A DNA stretch of 64,000 nucleotides from contig NZ_BNAR01000006.1 of NCBI RefSeq assembly GCF_014653695.1, forward strand, positions 476,551 to 540,550. Direction: 5' to 3'. Below, in pieces: positions 15,297 to 23,564 of this stretch. The translations under genes and the position numbers were made by a program. Under the pieces are notes generated by a model. That model did not search any database, was not told where the DNA came from, and saw nothing but the letters and a program-made list of their open reading frames with translations. How positions within the stretch are numbered: the first letter of the stretch is position 1; every line of letters starts with the position of its first letter. The stretch comes from Lentzea cavernae. GTDB taxonomy: Bacteria; Actinomycetota; Actinomycetes; Mycobacteriales; Pseudonocardiaceae.

Positions 15297-16809
15297 GGAC
15301 GCCGGGGTTGAGCAGGCCCTGAGGGTCCAGCGCGGCCTTGGCACCGGACAGGGCCGCGCCGAAGACGCCGGGCCGTTGGCGCGTGTACCAGGGCATGTGG
15401 TCGCGGCCGACGGCGTGGTGGTGCGTGATCGTGCCGCCCGCGTTCAGCAGTGCCTCGGACACCGCGGCCTTGATCTCGTCCCACTGCGCGGTGAGGCTGC
15501 CCCACCTGCCCGGCGCGTAGATGCCGTAGTAGGGCGCGGGGCCGTCCGGGTAGACGTGGGTGAAGCGGCACGTGACGATGCCGACGCCGCACACCTCCCG
15601 CAGCGCCTCGGTCGCCGCCGTGGTCACCGCCGCGTGCAGTTCGGGGAACCGGTCCCAGGTGCAGGCCGTCTCGAACGTCTCGGTGATCATCGCGTGCTGC
15701 GCCATCGCGTCACGCTGATAGGGCATGCGCAGGAACGACTTCCGCCACCGCTGCGCCGCACCCTCGACGACCTCGCCGTCACCGCAGAGGTCCAGCGCCC
15801 GCGCCAGAAGCGCGTCGACGGGGTGGTCGGCCGACTCGAAACCCAGCACCAGCACGGAGGACGGCGACCCGGCGTTGAGGAACGCCTCCGCCGGGTCCAG
15901 CAGCCGGCAGTTGGCGGGGTGGAGCCCGGACTGCGCGATCAGCCGCGCCGCCTCGACGGCCCGTTCCCACGACGCGAACCGCACCGACGCGCCCGCCCGG
16001 TGCACCGGCGGCGCCTGCAGCCGCATCCACGCCTCGGTGATCACCCCCAACGCGCCCTCGGACCCGAGGAAGAGCCGGTCCGGCGACGGCCCCGCACCCG
16101 ACCCCGGCAACCGCCGCGACTCGCTGATCCCCTGCGGCGTCACGACCCTGAGCGACTCGGCCAGGTCGTCGACGTGCGTGTAGAGCGTGGCGTAGTGCCC
16201 ACCGGCCCGAGTCGCGAGCCAGCCGCCGAGCGTCGAGAACTCGAACGACTGCGGGAAGTGCCGCAACGTCAAGCCGTGCGGCTTCAGCTGCTCCTCCAGC
16301 GCCGGCCCCAGCACACCGGCCTGGATCCGCGCGGCCCGGCTCGTCGCGTCGACCTCCAGCACCCGGTCCAGGTGCCGCAGGTCGAGCGTCACGACCCGGC
16401 CCAGCTCACGCGGCTCCACCCCGCCGACGACGGAAGTGCCACCACCGAAGGGAATCACCGACACGTCGTTGCCCGAACACCAGTCGAGCACGTCCACGAC
16501 GTCCTGCTCGGTGCGCGGCCTCGCCACCGCGTCCGGCACCTGCCCCAGGTCACCGGCGAGGTTGCGCGTGACATCGCGATAGGCCTGGCCGCGGGCGTGC
16601 GTGAGACGGTCGACGGGGTCGGTCGAGAACAGCGCGCCCGCCTCGACGCGCGACTCCGGCACGTCGAGCGCGGCGGGGTCAGGCGGCTCGTGGAACGTCA
16701 GGTCCGCGTCCGGCAGCACCGCCCGGACCCGCTCGACCAGCGCACGGCGTTCCTCCGGGGTGACGGCGTCCTCGACGGTGCCCCAGCCCCACCACGACCT
16801 CGTTGTCAT
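15277..16809 (-). CDS. FAD-binding oxidase, alkyldihydroxyacetonephosphate synthase-like
   Basis: A 510-residue flavoprotein of the VAO/PCMH superfamily. The PP-loop for FAD is VIPFGGGTSVVGGVEP; FAD-oxidase C-terminal motifs include RFTHVYPDGPAPYYGIYA and the histidine triplet in GGTITHHHAVGRDHMPWY. That His triplet and YPDGP pattern match AGPS-type enzymes, which exchange an acyl for an alkyl chain on DHAP in ether lipid synthesis. Actinobacterial members could also be D-lactate/glycolate-type dehydrogenases. ATG at 16809 (MTTRSWWGWG) chosen over upstream starts because homologues begin RSWWGWG. Single gene. Confidence 0.85.
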   Translation of the reverse strand: MTTRSWWGWGTVEDAVTPEERRALVERVRAVLPDADLTFHEPPDPAALDVPESRVEAGALFSTDPVDRLTHARGQAYRDVTRNLAGDLGQVPDAVARPRTEQDVVDVLDWCSGNDVSVIPFGGGTSVVGGVEPRELGRVVTLDLRHLDRVLEVDATSRAARIQAGVLGPALEEQLKPHGLTLRHFPQSFEFSTLGGWLATRAGGHYATLYTHVDDLAESLRVVTPQGISESRRLPGSGAGPSPDRLFLGSEGALGVITEAWMRLQAPPVHRAGASVRFASWERAVEAARLIAQSGLHPANCRLLDPAEAFLNAGSPSSVLVLGFESADHPVDALLARALDLCGDGEVVEGAAQRWRKSFLRMPYQRDAMAQHAMITETFETACTWDRFPELHAAVTTAATEALREVCGVGIVTCRFTHVYPDGPAPYYGIYAPGRWGSLTAQWDEIKAAVSEALLNAGGTITHHHAVGRDHMPWYTRQRPGVFGAALSGAKAALDPQGLLNPGVLTTRST

Positions 16810-16903
16810 GGCGAGCAACCATAAGCGAAACGCAGCAGTTCTGGAATGACCTGAGTACATCTACTCGCGCGTGCACGCCGACCGCGTCGCTAGCGTCAGC
16901 GGC

Positions 16904-17698
16904 ATGAAGACCTGGGGGGTCGCACTTGTGGTTCTGCTCGCGGTCGCGCTCGGCGTGACCGCGTACGTCGTCAGCAGACCGGACGGCGACAGCACCACCG
17001 ACGAGATGGCCGAACGGATCGCGACGCGCATCAGCTACCCGGTGCGCCCCGACGGCAACGCCTACGCCCGCTCCGCCCTGGAGGGCGACACCGATCCCGA
17101 GCACTTCGCGGTGCTGGAGATCGTCGACAGCCCCACGACCGACCCGCAGAAGGCGCACGCCGGCCTGCTGTTCCGGATCCACCACCCCGGCATCTCCCGG
17201 GACGACCAGCCGTGGCGGCTCTGGGACGTGGACCCGGTGACCGCCTGCTACCGCGCCGGCTTCACCTACTACGGCGTCACCGACGGCGGCCCGGACCGAG
17301 TCCGCTGCCCCGCCGACGCGAGCCCGATCACCCCGCCACCCGCCCAGCGCACCGGCGTTCCCGAGAACTACCTCGAAGCCTTCAAGACGATCCTCGCCGC
17401 CCTGCCGCCCACCCCCGCACAGGACGAGGTGCTGGCGGCGTTGCGCGCGAAACTCCCGCCGGTGCCCGTCGACGAGCAGACCAAGCTGCCCTGGGCCGAG
17501 CCGCGCCTCGACACCTTCGTCAAGGACGGCAACGTCGGGGTGGTCGCCGCCGGTGGCGGTTCGTGCCTCAACGGCGTACGGCTCGCTGACGGAACCGTTG
17601 CCGCGTGGTACCCGCCGCGCGTGCAGACCCAGCCCGGCGAGTTCGGGTGCTCCGGGGAGAGCGCGCTGCGGCTCCACGGGACTCCTCCGCCGAAGTGA
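16904..17698 (+). CDS. Membrane-anchored/secreted hypothetical protein
   Basis: A 264-residue protein with one N-terminal hydrophobic segment (MKTWGVALVVLLAVALGVTA) followed directly by an extracytoplasmic domain, so a signal anchor or uncleaved signal is likely. Cysteines at CYRAGF, RVRCPAD, GGGSCLNG and FGCSGE could form two disulfides. No known domain is recognised. Start at ATG 16904 is chosen over an upstream in-frame ATG because it opens the signal-like segment. It ends 7 nt before the end of the convergent CHAT gene. Confidence 0.65.
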   Translation: MKTWGVALVVLLAVALGVTAYVVSRPDGDSTTDEMAERIATRISYPVRPDGNAYARSALEGDTDPEHFAVLEIVDSPTTDPQKAHAGLLFRIHHPGISRDDQPWRLWDVDPVTACYRAGFTYYGVTDGGPDRVRCPADASPITPPPAQRTGVPENYLEAFKTILAALPPTPAQDEVLAALRAKLPPVPVDEQTKLPWAEPRLDTFVKDGNVGVVAAGGGSCLNGVRLADGTVAAWYPPRVQTQPGEFGCSGESALRLHGTPPPK

Positions 17699-17705
17699 CC
17701 CGCGC

Positions 17706-20294
17706 CTAGCCAGCTCCGAAGCACACGAACCCGACGGCCGCCGCATAAGCAGCGTCGTCGGCGGCGGCCCGTTGCACGGCGGCCAAAGCCTCGGCCGGTG
17801 CCATCCCGGCGACCAGCTTCTGGTGCAGCTCCACCATCACCGGGGCGGTGCCGTCCGTCGGCACCGGTACCACGGGCGCGATCAACGTCCGAGTCCCCAA
17901 CCCCAGCAACGCAGCTGTGAACCCCATCAATTCATCACCGGGACGAACCGCGGACTGACCGGTGTCACAAGCCGACAGCACCACCCGAGTGGGCGGGCGG
18001 CGCAGGCGCTCGATGTCGTAGACGGTCAGCGGCCCGTCGGCCAACTCCAAGGCCGAGAACAGCGGGTTGTCGACGCGGAACGAGCCGTGCGCTGCCACGT
18101 GTGCCAGGGCGGCACCGTCCATTGCGGACGCGACGGCGCTCACGGTCGCCTCGGAATCCACCAGGACCCGCCCCGGCACGTGCGCACTGATCGCCTTGAT
18201 CTCGGCGGGCGCGGCGGCCATGCGCGGGCCGGCGGCCAGCACGGCTTCACCGGAGGCATCGGCGACCGAGGTGGCGCGCAGCCACACCGAGGCCGAAGGG
18301 GCGACGGTCACCTGGCGGTTCAGCACTCCCCACGGCAGGCCGTTCAGGGCACCCGTCGGCACGACCACCAGAGGACGGTCCTCGATCCGTGCGGCCAACG
18401 GCTCGAGCAAGCGGCGGGCCAGCAGCATGGCCGCGTGCGACGCCGATGAGCGGGCCACGGCCAGGTTCGGCAGGGTGGGAGGCAGGGTCACCAGGCGGTG
18501 CAGGGCGAAGCGAAGCAGGCGGATCTCGCGGACCACGCCCTCCACGGGGCCGAGGGAGTGCAACGACGAGCGGCCGCCGGCCAGCACCACCGCCATCAGC
18601 GAGCCGTCGTACTGCACGAACTCGATCAACGCCGACGGGCCCAGGGCGGCGACCAGCGAGCTGACCGGCGGGGGTTTGAAGACGGAGACCTCGCCGGACA
18701 GCTGACGCGTCAGGTCGCGGACCCGTTGTTCGGCGCGGACCAGGCGGCCTCGCAACGCGCCCGCCGGTTTGCCCGCCAGCACAGCGGTTTCGACGTCGGC
18801 GGACACCGCGCGCAGGGACGCCAGGGCGTCTTCCAGGCGCGGGTCGTCCGGTGGCGACACGGACTTCATCCGCAGGGCGCCGGCGCGCCAGCTCTCGGTC
18901 CACGACAGGACGCGCGCCGCGTTCCCGGACGCCACCGCCAGCCGGAGGCCCTCCGACGCGAGGGCCTGGCCCTGCACGCCCGCCGACGCGCGCAGTTCGG
19001 CCGCACCCAGCGACACGCGGTACTCGTCCAGCAGGCCGAGGCCCCGGCGCAACGCGGACGAGGTGCCCCGCACGTCGTCGGAGAGCTTGCGGCGCAACGC
19101 TTCCGCGTACCAGCCGCGGACGCGCAGGCCCGCCGGGCCGCGCAGCCGGGCAGAAGCCGCGAGGGAGAACTCCCGCACAGCCCTCTTCCGGTGGCCCAGG
19201 TCGGCGGCCACCAGACCGGCGTCGATGCGGGCCTCCAGGGCGGGGAGCCGCCAGTCCATCGCGTCCAGTTCCGAAGCCACCCGCGACAACGCGAGGCGCA
19301 GAGGACGGGAGCGGTCGCCGCGCAGCACGGCCGCGTGCAGTTCGAGGTAACGGGCACCGGCCGCCCACAGCAGGCGTTGCTCGCGACGGAAGCGGCGGCG
19401 CGCTTCGGCGGCGAAGGAGTTCGCCGCATCGGGATCGTCGTCCAGCAACGCGATGCGGGCGCGGAAGTACAGGGCTTCCGAGACGCCCAGGGGGTTCTTC
19501 AAGGTCTTCAACTCGGTGATCGCGCGGTCGGCGGCGGCGCGGGCCTCGTCCAGCAGTGGCACCGAGACGAGCAGTTCCAGGCGGTTCACCAGGAGCACCG
19601 GGCGCATCACGTCGAGGCGGCGGTACACCTCCTCGGCCTGGTCGAACAGCGACAGCGCGGCCGGCACGTCACCGCCCCGGGTCGCCATGATGCCCGCGTT
19701 CCAGTTCACGTCGGCGACGCCGAGCTCCTGGCCCAGCTCGCCCAGCAGTGAGGCGGCCAGGGCGAAGTCGGCCGACGCCTCGCGCATGTTGCCGACGTAC
19801 GCGCGCACGAGGCCGCGGTTGTTGAGAGCGCGCGCCTGCACCAGTTGGTCGCCCACGCGGCGGGCACCGGCGATGGCGGCGGTGTAGTCGCGCTGCGCGT
19901 CGTCGTAGCGCGTCAGGTAGTGGAAGACGACGCCGCGCTGCATCAACGCGGCCACCGAGTCCGCACCCGTCAGCGACGGCATCGCGTCGTCCAGCAACGT
20001 CAGCGCGGCCTTCTGCTTGCCCGTGTACGCGAGCACCCACGCCAGGCTCATCTGCGCCAGGGCGGACAACCGCGGCAGCGAGGCCTCGGACGCGATCCTG
20101 ATCGAGCGGCGGAGGTGGCGGGCCGCGCCGGGGAAGTCGTGCATCTCGCGCAACGCGAGGCCGATCGCACGCTCGGCGATGGACCATTCCGCGCGATCTT
20201 CCGTCGTGCGGAGCACCGCGCGGGCCATCTCCACGGCCGCACGCGGGTTGCGCTGCCTGGCCTCCAGCGCGTCCTCCGCGGAAAAGTCGGTCAC
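17706..20294 (-). CDS. CHAT-domain cysteine protease with N-terminal TPR array
   Basis: An 862-residue cytosolic protein. Residues about 30-420 form helical TPR-like repeats (LNNRGLVRAYVGNMREASAD, AALSLFDQAEEVYRRLDV, and others), followed by a linker and a C-terminal CHAT domain (about 560-862). The caspase-like dyad is intact: His736 in AHVAAHGSFRVDNP and Cys776 in RVVLSACDTGQS. CHAT proteases are effectors in bacterial conflict and programmed-death systems. GTG start at 20294. A divergently transcribed subtilase, sigma factor and small partner follow on the other strand with 77 bp between them, which strongly suggests one module. Substrate unknown. Confidence 0.93.
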   Translation of the reverse strand: MTDFSAEDALEARQRNPRAAVEMARAVLRTTEDRAEWSIAERAIGLALREMHDFPGAARHLRRSIRIASEASLPRLSALAQMSLAWVLAYTGKQKAALTLLDDAMPSLTGADSVAALMQRGVVFHYLTRYDDAQRDYTAAIAGARRVGDQLVQARALNNRGLVRAYVGNMREASADFALAASLLGELGQELGVADVNWNAGIMATRGGDVPAALSLFDQAEEVYRRLDVMRPVLLVNRLELLVSVPLLDEARAAADRAITELKTLKNPLGVSEALYFRARIALLDDDPDAANSFAAEARRRFRREQRLLWAAGARYLELHAAVLRGDRSRPLRLALSRVASELDAMDWRLPALEARIDAGLVAADLGHRKRAVREFSLAASARLRGPAGLRVRGWYAEALRRKLSDDVRGTSSALRRGLGLLDEYRVSLGAAELRASAGVQGQALASEGLRLAVASGNAARVLSWTESWRAGALRMKSVSPPDDPRLEDALASLRAVSADVETAVLAGKPAGALRGRLVRAEQRVRDLTRQLSGEVSVFKPPPVSSLVAALGPSALIEFVQYDGSLMAVVLAGGRSSLHSLGPVEGVVREIRLLRFALHRLVTLPPTLPNLAVARSSASHAAMLLARRLLEPLAARIEDRPLVVVPTGALNGLPWGVLNRQVTVAPSASVWLRATSVADASGEAVLAAGPRMAAAPAEIKAISAHVPGRVLVDSEATVSAVASAMDGAALAHVAAHGSFRVDNPLFSALELADGPLTVYDIERLRRPPTRVVLSACDTGQSAVRPGDELMGFTAALLGLGTRTLIAPVVPVPTDGTAPVMVELHQKLVAGMAPAEALAAVQRAAADDAAYAAAVGFVCFGAG

Positions 20295-20317
20295 GGCGAC
20301 ACTTTATCCGCTGTGGT

Positions 20318-20331
20318 AGCTTGATCAAGCT
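20318..20331. promoter_or_regulatory. Perfect 14-bp palindrome in the CHAT/subtilase divergent promoter region
   Basis: AGCTTGATCAAGCT is a perfect palindrome in the 77-bp space between the CHAT start (20294) and the subtilase start (20372). It is AT-richer than its surroundings. The position suits an operator controlling both directions, possibly with the sigma factor encoded in the same module. Nothing in the window identifies the binding protein. Confidence 0.5.
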
Positions 20332-20371
20332 CGGTCGGGGTGCCCGTCAACGCTGCTTTAGTGAGGCCGTG

Positions 20372-21571
20372 GTGTCGAAATCGCCAGAAAGCGCGGAGCT
20401 TTACCAAAGAGCTTTTCTGCAGCTCATCGCCGAGGACAAGACCATCAGCTTCCACGCCGAACGCGGGCGTGAATTCCTTTATCGACCCGGCCAGCTGCTC
20501 GTCGGAGCCGAGGACCAACAACGCGTGGTCGAAAAGCTGCGAGAAAACGGTATCGGCGCCCGGCCGGGCGAAGGATTCGCCGGTTTGGCGCGATTGACGT
20601 TGCCGAACAACGCGGAGGACATTCCCCGCATTGTTCGCCTGTTGCGGGATCAGCGGAACTGGCCGAACGAGCGCGTCCCGCTCGTGCAGCCGCACCACGT
20701 GATCGTCGGGCACGGCGGCCTCGTCATGGGCAACCCTGGCGACCGCCCCTACCCCACCGACCCGATCTCCGCGCCGAAGTTCGACGAGCGCCTCAAGAAC
20801 GTCCGCGTCGGCATCATCGACACCGGCATCGCGCAGGACGCGGGCAGCGACCACTCCGACTGGTTCGACGGCCGCTACGCCAAGGAGGCCGACGACGTCG
20901 ACGCCGCCTACAGCAGCGGCGACAACTTCGCGTTGCAGGGCGGGCACGGCACGTTCGTCGCGGGCGTCATCCAGAACGCGGCTCCCGGCGTCACGTTCGA
21001 CCCGGAGGCGGGCCTCGACCCGAACGGTTTCGGTGACGAGGAACGGATCTGCGCCAAGATCACCGAGCTCGGCAAGAAGAAGATCAACCTCCTGAACCTG
21101 TCGCTCGGCTGCTTCACCGCGGACGACGTGGCCTCGGAACCGTTGCGGCGCACCATCGAGGCGCTGCCGCGCGACATCGTCGTGGTGGCCTCCGCCGGCA
21201 ACCAGGGCACGCAGCGGCCGAGCTGGCCCGCCGCGCTGTGCGGGGTCACCGCCGTCGCCGCCGCCCAGCAGGAGCGGGACGGCTCGATCGGCCCGGCGTT
21301 CTACTCGAACTGGGGTCACTGGGTCGACGCGTGCGCGATCGGCAACCGCGCCTCCACCTACCTCAAGGGCGAGTGGCAGCTGCCCGGTGAGCCCGCCGCC
21401 ACGCCGTTCGCGCTGTGGGCGTACTGGTACGGCACGTCGTTCGCCGCTCCCCTCGTCACGGGCCGGATCGCCGCCACCATGGTCGCCGACGGTGTCGACG
21501 CAGGTCAGGCACGTGACAAACTCCTGAGCGGACCGGAGTTCCACCCCGGCTACGGAATTTTCGTCAAATAG
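20372..21571 (+). CDS. Cytosolic S8-family serine peptidase (subtilase)
   Basis: A 399-residue subtilisin-like protease with a complete catalytic set: Asp150 (VGIIDTGIAQ), His192 (GGHGTFVAGV), oxyanion Asn277 (VVVASAGNQG) and Ser356 (YGTSFAAPLVTG). There is no signal peptide or TM segment; residues 1-140 are a polar N-terminal domain (EFLYRPGQLLVGAEDQQRVV). A cytosolic subtilase beside a CHAT protease suggests a proteolytic cascade (inference). Adjacent GTG codons at 20369 and 20372 make the start uncertain by one codon. It is first in a three-gene unit with the sigma factor, 54 nt upstream of it. Confidence 0.92.
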   Translation: MSKSPESAELYQRAFLQLIAEDKTISFHAERGREFLYRPGQLLVGAEDQQRVVEKLRENGIGARPGEGFAGLARLTLPNNAEDIPRIVRLLRDQRNWPNERVPLVQPHHVIVGHGGLVMGNPGDRPYPTDPISAPKFDERLKNVRVGIIDTGIAQDAGSDHSDWFDGRYAKEADDVDAAYSSGDNFALQGGHGTFVAGVIQNAAPGVTFDPEAGLDPNGFGDEERICAKITELGKKKINLLNLSLGCFTADDVASEPLRRTIEALPRDIVVVASAGNQGTQRPSWPAALCGVTAVAAAQQERDGSIGPAFYSNWGHWVDACAIGNRASTYLKGEWQLPGEPAATPFALWAYWYGTSFAAPLVTGRIAATMVADGVDAGQARDKLLSGPEFHPGYGIFVK

Positions 21572-21625
21572 TTGTATCTGGGGAGCAACCTCGGCCTCCG
21601 CCAGTTGTGACAGCAAGGAGTCGAC

Positions 21626-22243
21626 GTGACGTCTGCATCCCCGATCGCCGCGCTCGTGAGCGCGGCGGCCGAGGGCGACCAGTCGGCGTGGAACGAGATC
21701 GTGGACCGTTACACGCCGCTGGTGGTGTCGGTGATCTACAAGCACCGGCTGCGCCCGTCGGATGCGGCCGACGTGAACCAGACGCTGTGGCTTCGGCTCG
21801 TGGAGCAGATCGGACGACTGCGCGAGCCGGAAGCCCTGCCGGGCTGGATCATGACGACCACCCGCAACGAGTGCCTGCGCGTGCTGCGCGTGCAGCAGCG
21901 CACGCACCTCTACGACCCGTTGTCGGAGTCCGACGCGCTGGAGTCGGAGCAGGTGGACGCGGACGTGGAGGCGGACCTGCTGGCGGTGGAGCGGCGGCAG
22001 GCGTTGCGGGACGGGTTCGCCGAGCTGACGGACCAGTGCAAGCGGTTGCTGACGAAGCTGATGACCGATCCGCCGCCGAGCTACCAGGTCGTGAGCGAAG
22101 AGCTCGCGATGCCGGTCGGCAGCATCGGCCCCACGCGGATCCGCTGCCTGGAGAAGTTGCGGAAGACCACTGCGCTGTCAGCGTTTCTCGGATCATCGGT
22201 CAAGAGAGGAGGTGTGCTGGGTGCGGCACGACTGGGACAGTGA
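21626..22243 (+). CDS. Sigma-70 family RNA polymerase sigma factor (ECF-like)
   Basis: A 205-residue sigma factor. Region 2 is visible as DQSAWNEIVDRYTPLVVSVI, SDAADVNQTLWLRLVEQIGR and PGWIMTTTRNECLRVLR; region 4 as FAELTDQCKRLLTKLM and then MPVGSIGPTRIRCLEKL. GTG start at 21626 lies 7 nt after AAGGAG. The C-terminal 20 residues extend past region 4 and overlap the next gene, so the downstream protein is translationally coupled. It belongs to the CHAT/subtilase module and may direct its transcription or that of a remote regulon (inference). Confidence 0.9.
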   Translation: MTSASPIAALVSAAAEGDQSAWNEIVDRYTPLVVSVIYKHRLRPSDAADVNQTLWLRLVEQIGRLREPEALPGWIMTTTRNECLRVLRVQQRTHLYDPLSESDALESEQVDADVEADLLAVERRQALRDGFAELTDQCKRLLTKLMTDPPPSYQVVSEELAMPVGSIGPTRIRCLEKLRKTTALSAFLGSSVKRGGVLGAARLGQ

Positions 22244-22664
22244 CGACGTACTGCTCGACGCCTTGCGCGACGCGTTGAGCACACCTCAGGACGAGGTTCC
22301 GCCGGAGTTCGTCGAGGCCGCGAAGGCCGCGTTCACCTGGCGGACCATCGACGAGGAGCTGCTGCTCATCACGTCGTACGACTCCGTCCTGGACGACACG
22401 CTCTTCGCCCGTGCGCGGTCCACGGCGACGGCACGGCAGTTGGTGTTCGACGCGGACGGCGTGATGCTGCAGGTCGAGGTGTCGGCGGCGGGGATCACCG
22501 GCCAGCTGATGCCGGCAACGGAGTCGATCACGCTGGTGACACCGAACGGCGACCACGAGACCGCGGCGGTCGACGAACTGGGGACCTTCGTCATGGGGGC
22601 CGCGCCGCGCGGGCCGGTGAAGTTCCGGTTCCCCAGCGGCTGCACCGATTGGTTCATCCTATAA
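22221..22664 (+). CDS. Small acidic partner protein of the sigma/CHAT/subtilase module
   Basis: A 147-residue cytoplasmic protein. The GTG at 22221 sits 9 nt after AGGAGG; a GTG at 22212 touches that site and is too close. The N-terminal half has DEVPPEFVEAAKAAFTWRTI then DEELLLITSYDS, a pattern I remember from small actinobacterial proteins encoded next to sigma genes; the C-terminal half is beta-rich (ESITLVTPNGDHETAAVDEL, GPVKFRFPSGCTDWFIL), like a regulatory carboxypeptidase-type beta-sandwich. It overlaps the sigma gene by 23 nt. It may be an anti-sigma factor or a protease substrate/adaptor; neither is shown. Confidence 0.75.
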   Translation: MRHDWDSDDVLLDALRDALSTPQDEVPPEFVEAAKAAFTWRTIDEELLLITSYDSVLDDTLFARARSTATARQLVFDADGVMLQVEVSAAGITGQLMPATESITLVTPNGDHETAAVDELGTFVMGAAPRGPVKFRFPSGCTDWFIL

Positions 22665-22763
22665 CTCGCCATTCGCGCGACGGGCAATTCGCTCGTTCGG
22701 CCCACATCCTCGGCCAGTAGGGTTGTCGACGCTCAGAATTCGCATCGCGAGAGGTGTGCTGCT

Positions 22764-23564
22764 GTGGTCGATCGAGTCAGCTGGGTTCCGGAAGGTGTCA
22801 ACGTCGACGTCCCGAGTTCCGCCCGGATCTACGACTACCTGCTCGGCGGCGGGCACAACTTCGAGGCGGACCGCGCGACGGCGGAAGCACTGATCAAGGT
22901 GCTTCCGGTGCGGGGCATGGCACGGCTCAACCGCGCCTACCTGCGCCGCGCCGTGCTCGAACTGGCGGACCTGGGCATCCGCCAGTTCCTGGACCTGGGT
23001 TCGGGCATTCCGACGGTCGGCAACGTGCACGAGGTGGCGCACGAGGTCGCCCCCGACTCGAAGGTCGTGTACGTCGACTTCGAGCCCGTGGCGATCACGC
23101 ACGCCGAACTGATGCTGGCCGACGAGCCGAACGTGACGGCGTTGCTGGCTGACCTGCGCGAGCCGGAGAAGGTCGTGGCGCAGGCACGGCAGCACCTCGA
23201 CTTCTCCCAGCCGATCGGCCTGCTCGTCGTGGGCGTCCTGCAGTTCATCCCCGACTCGGACGACCCGTGGGGCGTGCTGGCGCGGTACGTGGACGCGCTC
23301 GCCCCCGGTTCGTACCTGGCGCTGTCGCACTTCACCGCGGACAGCATGCCGGCGGCCATGGCTGCGGGTAAGGAGATCTTCGCGAAGACCGCGGAGCCGA
23401 TCACCCCGCGCACCAAGGCCCAGGTGGCGGACATGCTGGCGGGCACCGAGATCGTGGAGCCCGGCATCGTGTTCACGCCGCAGTGGCGCCCGGAGACCCC
23501 CGAGGACGTCGGCGAGGAGCCGTCCAAGGCCAACCTCTACGCCGCGGTGGGTCGCAAGCCCTGA
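22764..23564 (+). CDS. SAM-dependent methyltransferase, DUF574/SAV2177 family
   Basis: A 266-residue methyltransferase of the actinomycete-specific DUF574 family (Methyltransf_19). It opens with the family hallmark ARIYDYLLGGGHNFEADR, then motif I FLDLGSGIPTVGNVHEVA, VVYVDFEPVAITHAE and LVVGVLQFIPDSDDP. Substrate unknown for the family. GTG start at 22764. The stop overlaps the next gene's ATG (TGATG), so it is coupled to the GGDEF protein, a pairing worth note. Confidence 0.9.
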   Translation: MVDRVSWVPEGVNVDVPSSARIYDYLLGGGHNFEADRATAEALIKVLPVRGMARLNRAYLRRAVLELADLGIRQFLDLGSGIPTVGNVHEVAHEVAPDSKVVYVDFEPVAITHAELMLADEPNVTALLADLREPEKVVAQARQHLDFSQPIGLLVVGVLQFIPDSDDPWGVLARYVDALAPGSYLALSHFTADSMPAAMAAGKEIFAKTAEPITPRTKAQVADMLAGTEIVEPGIVFTPQWRPETPEDVGEEPSKANLYAAVGRKP

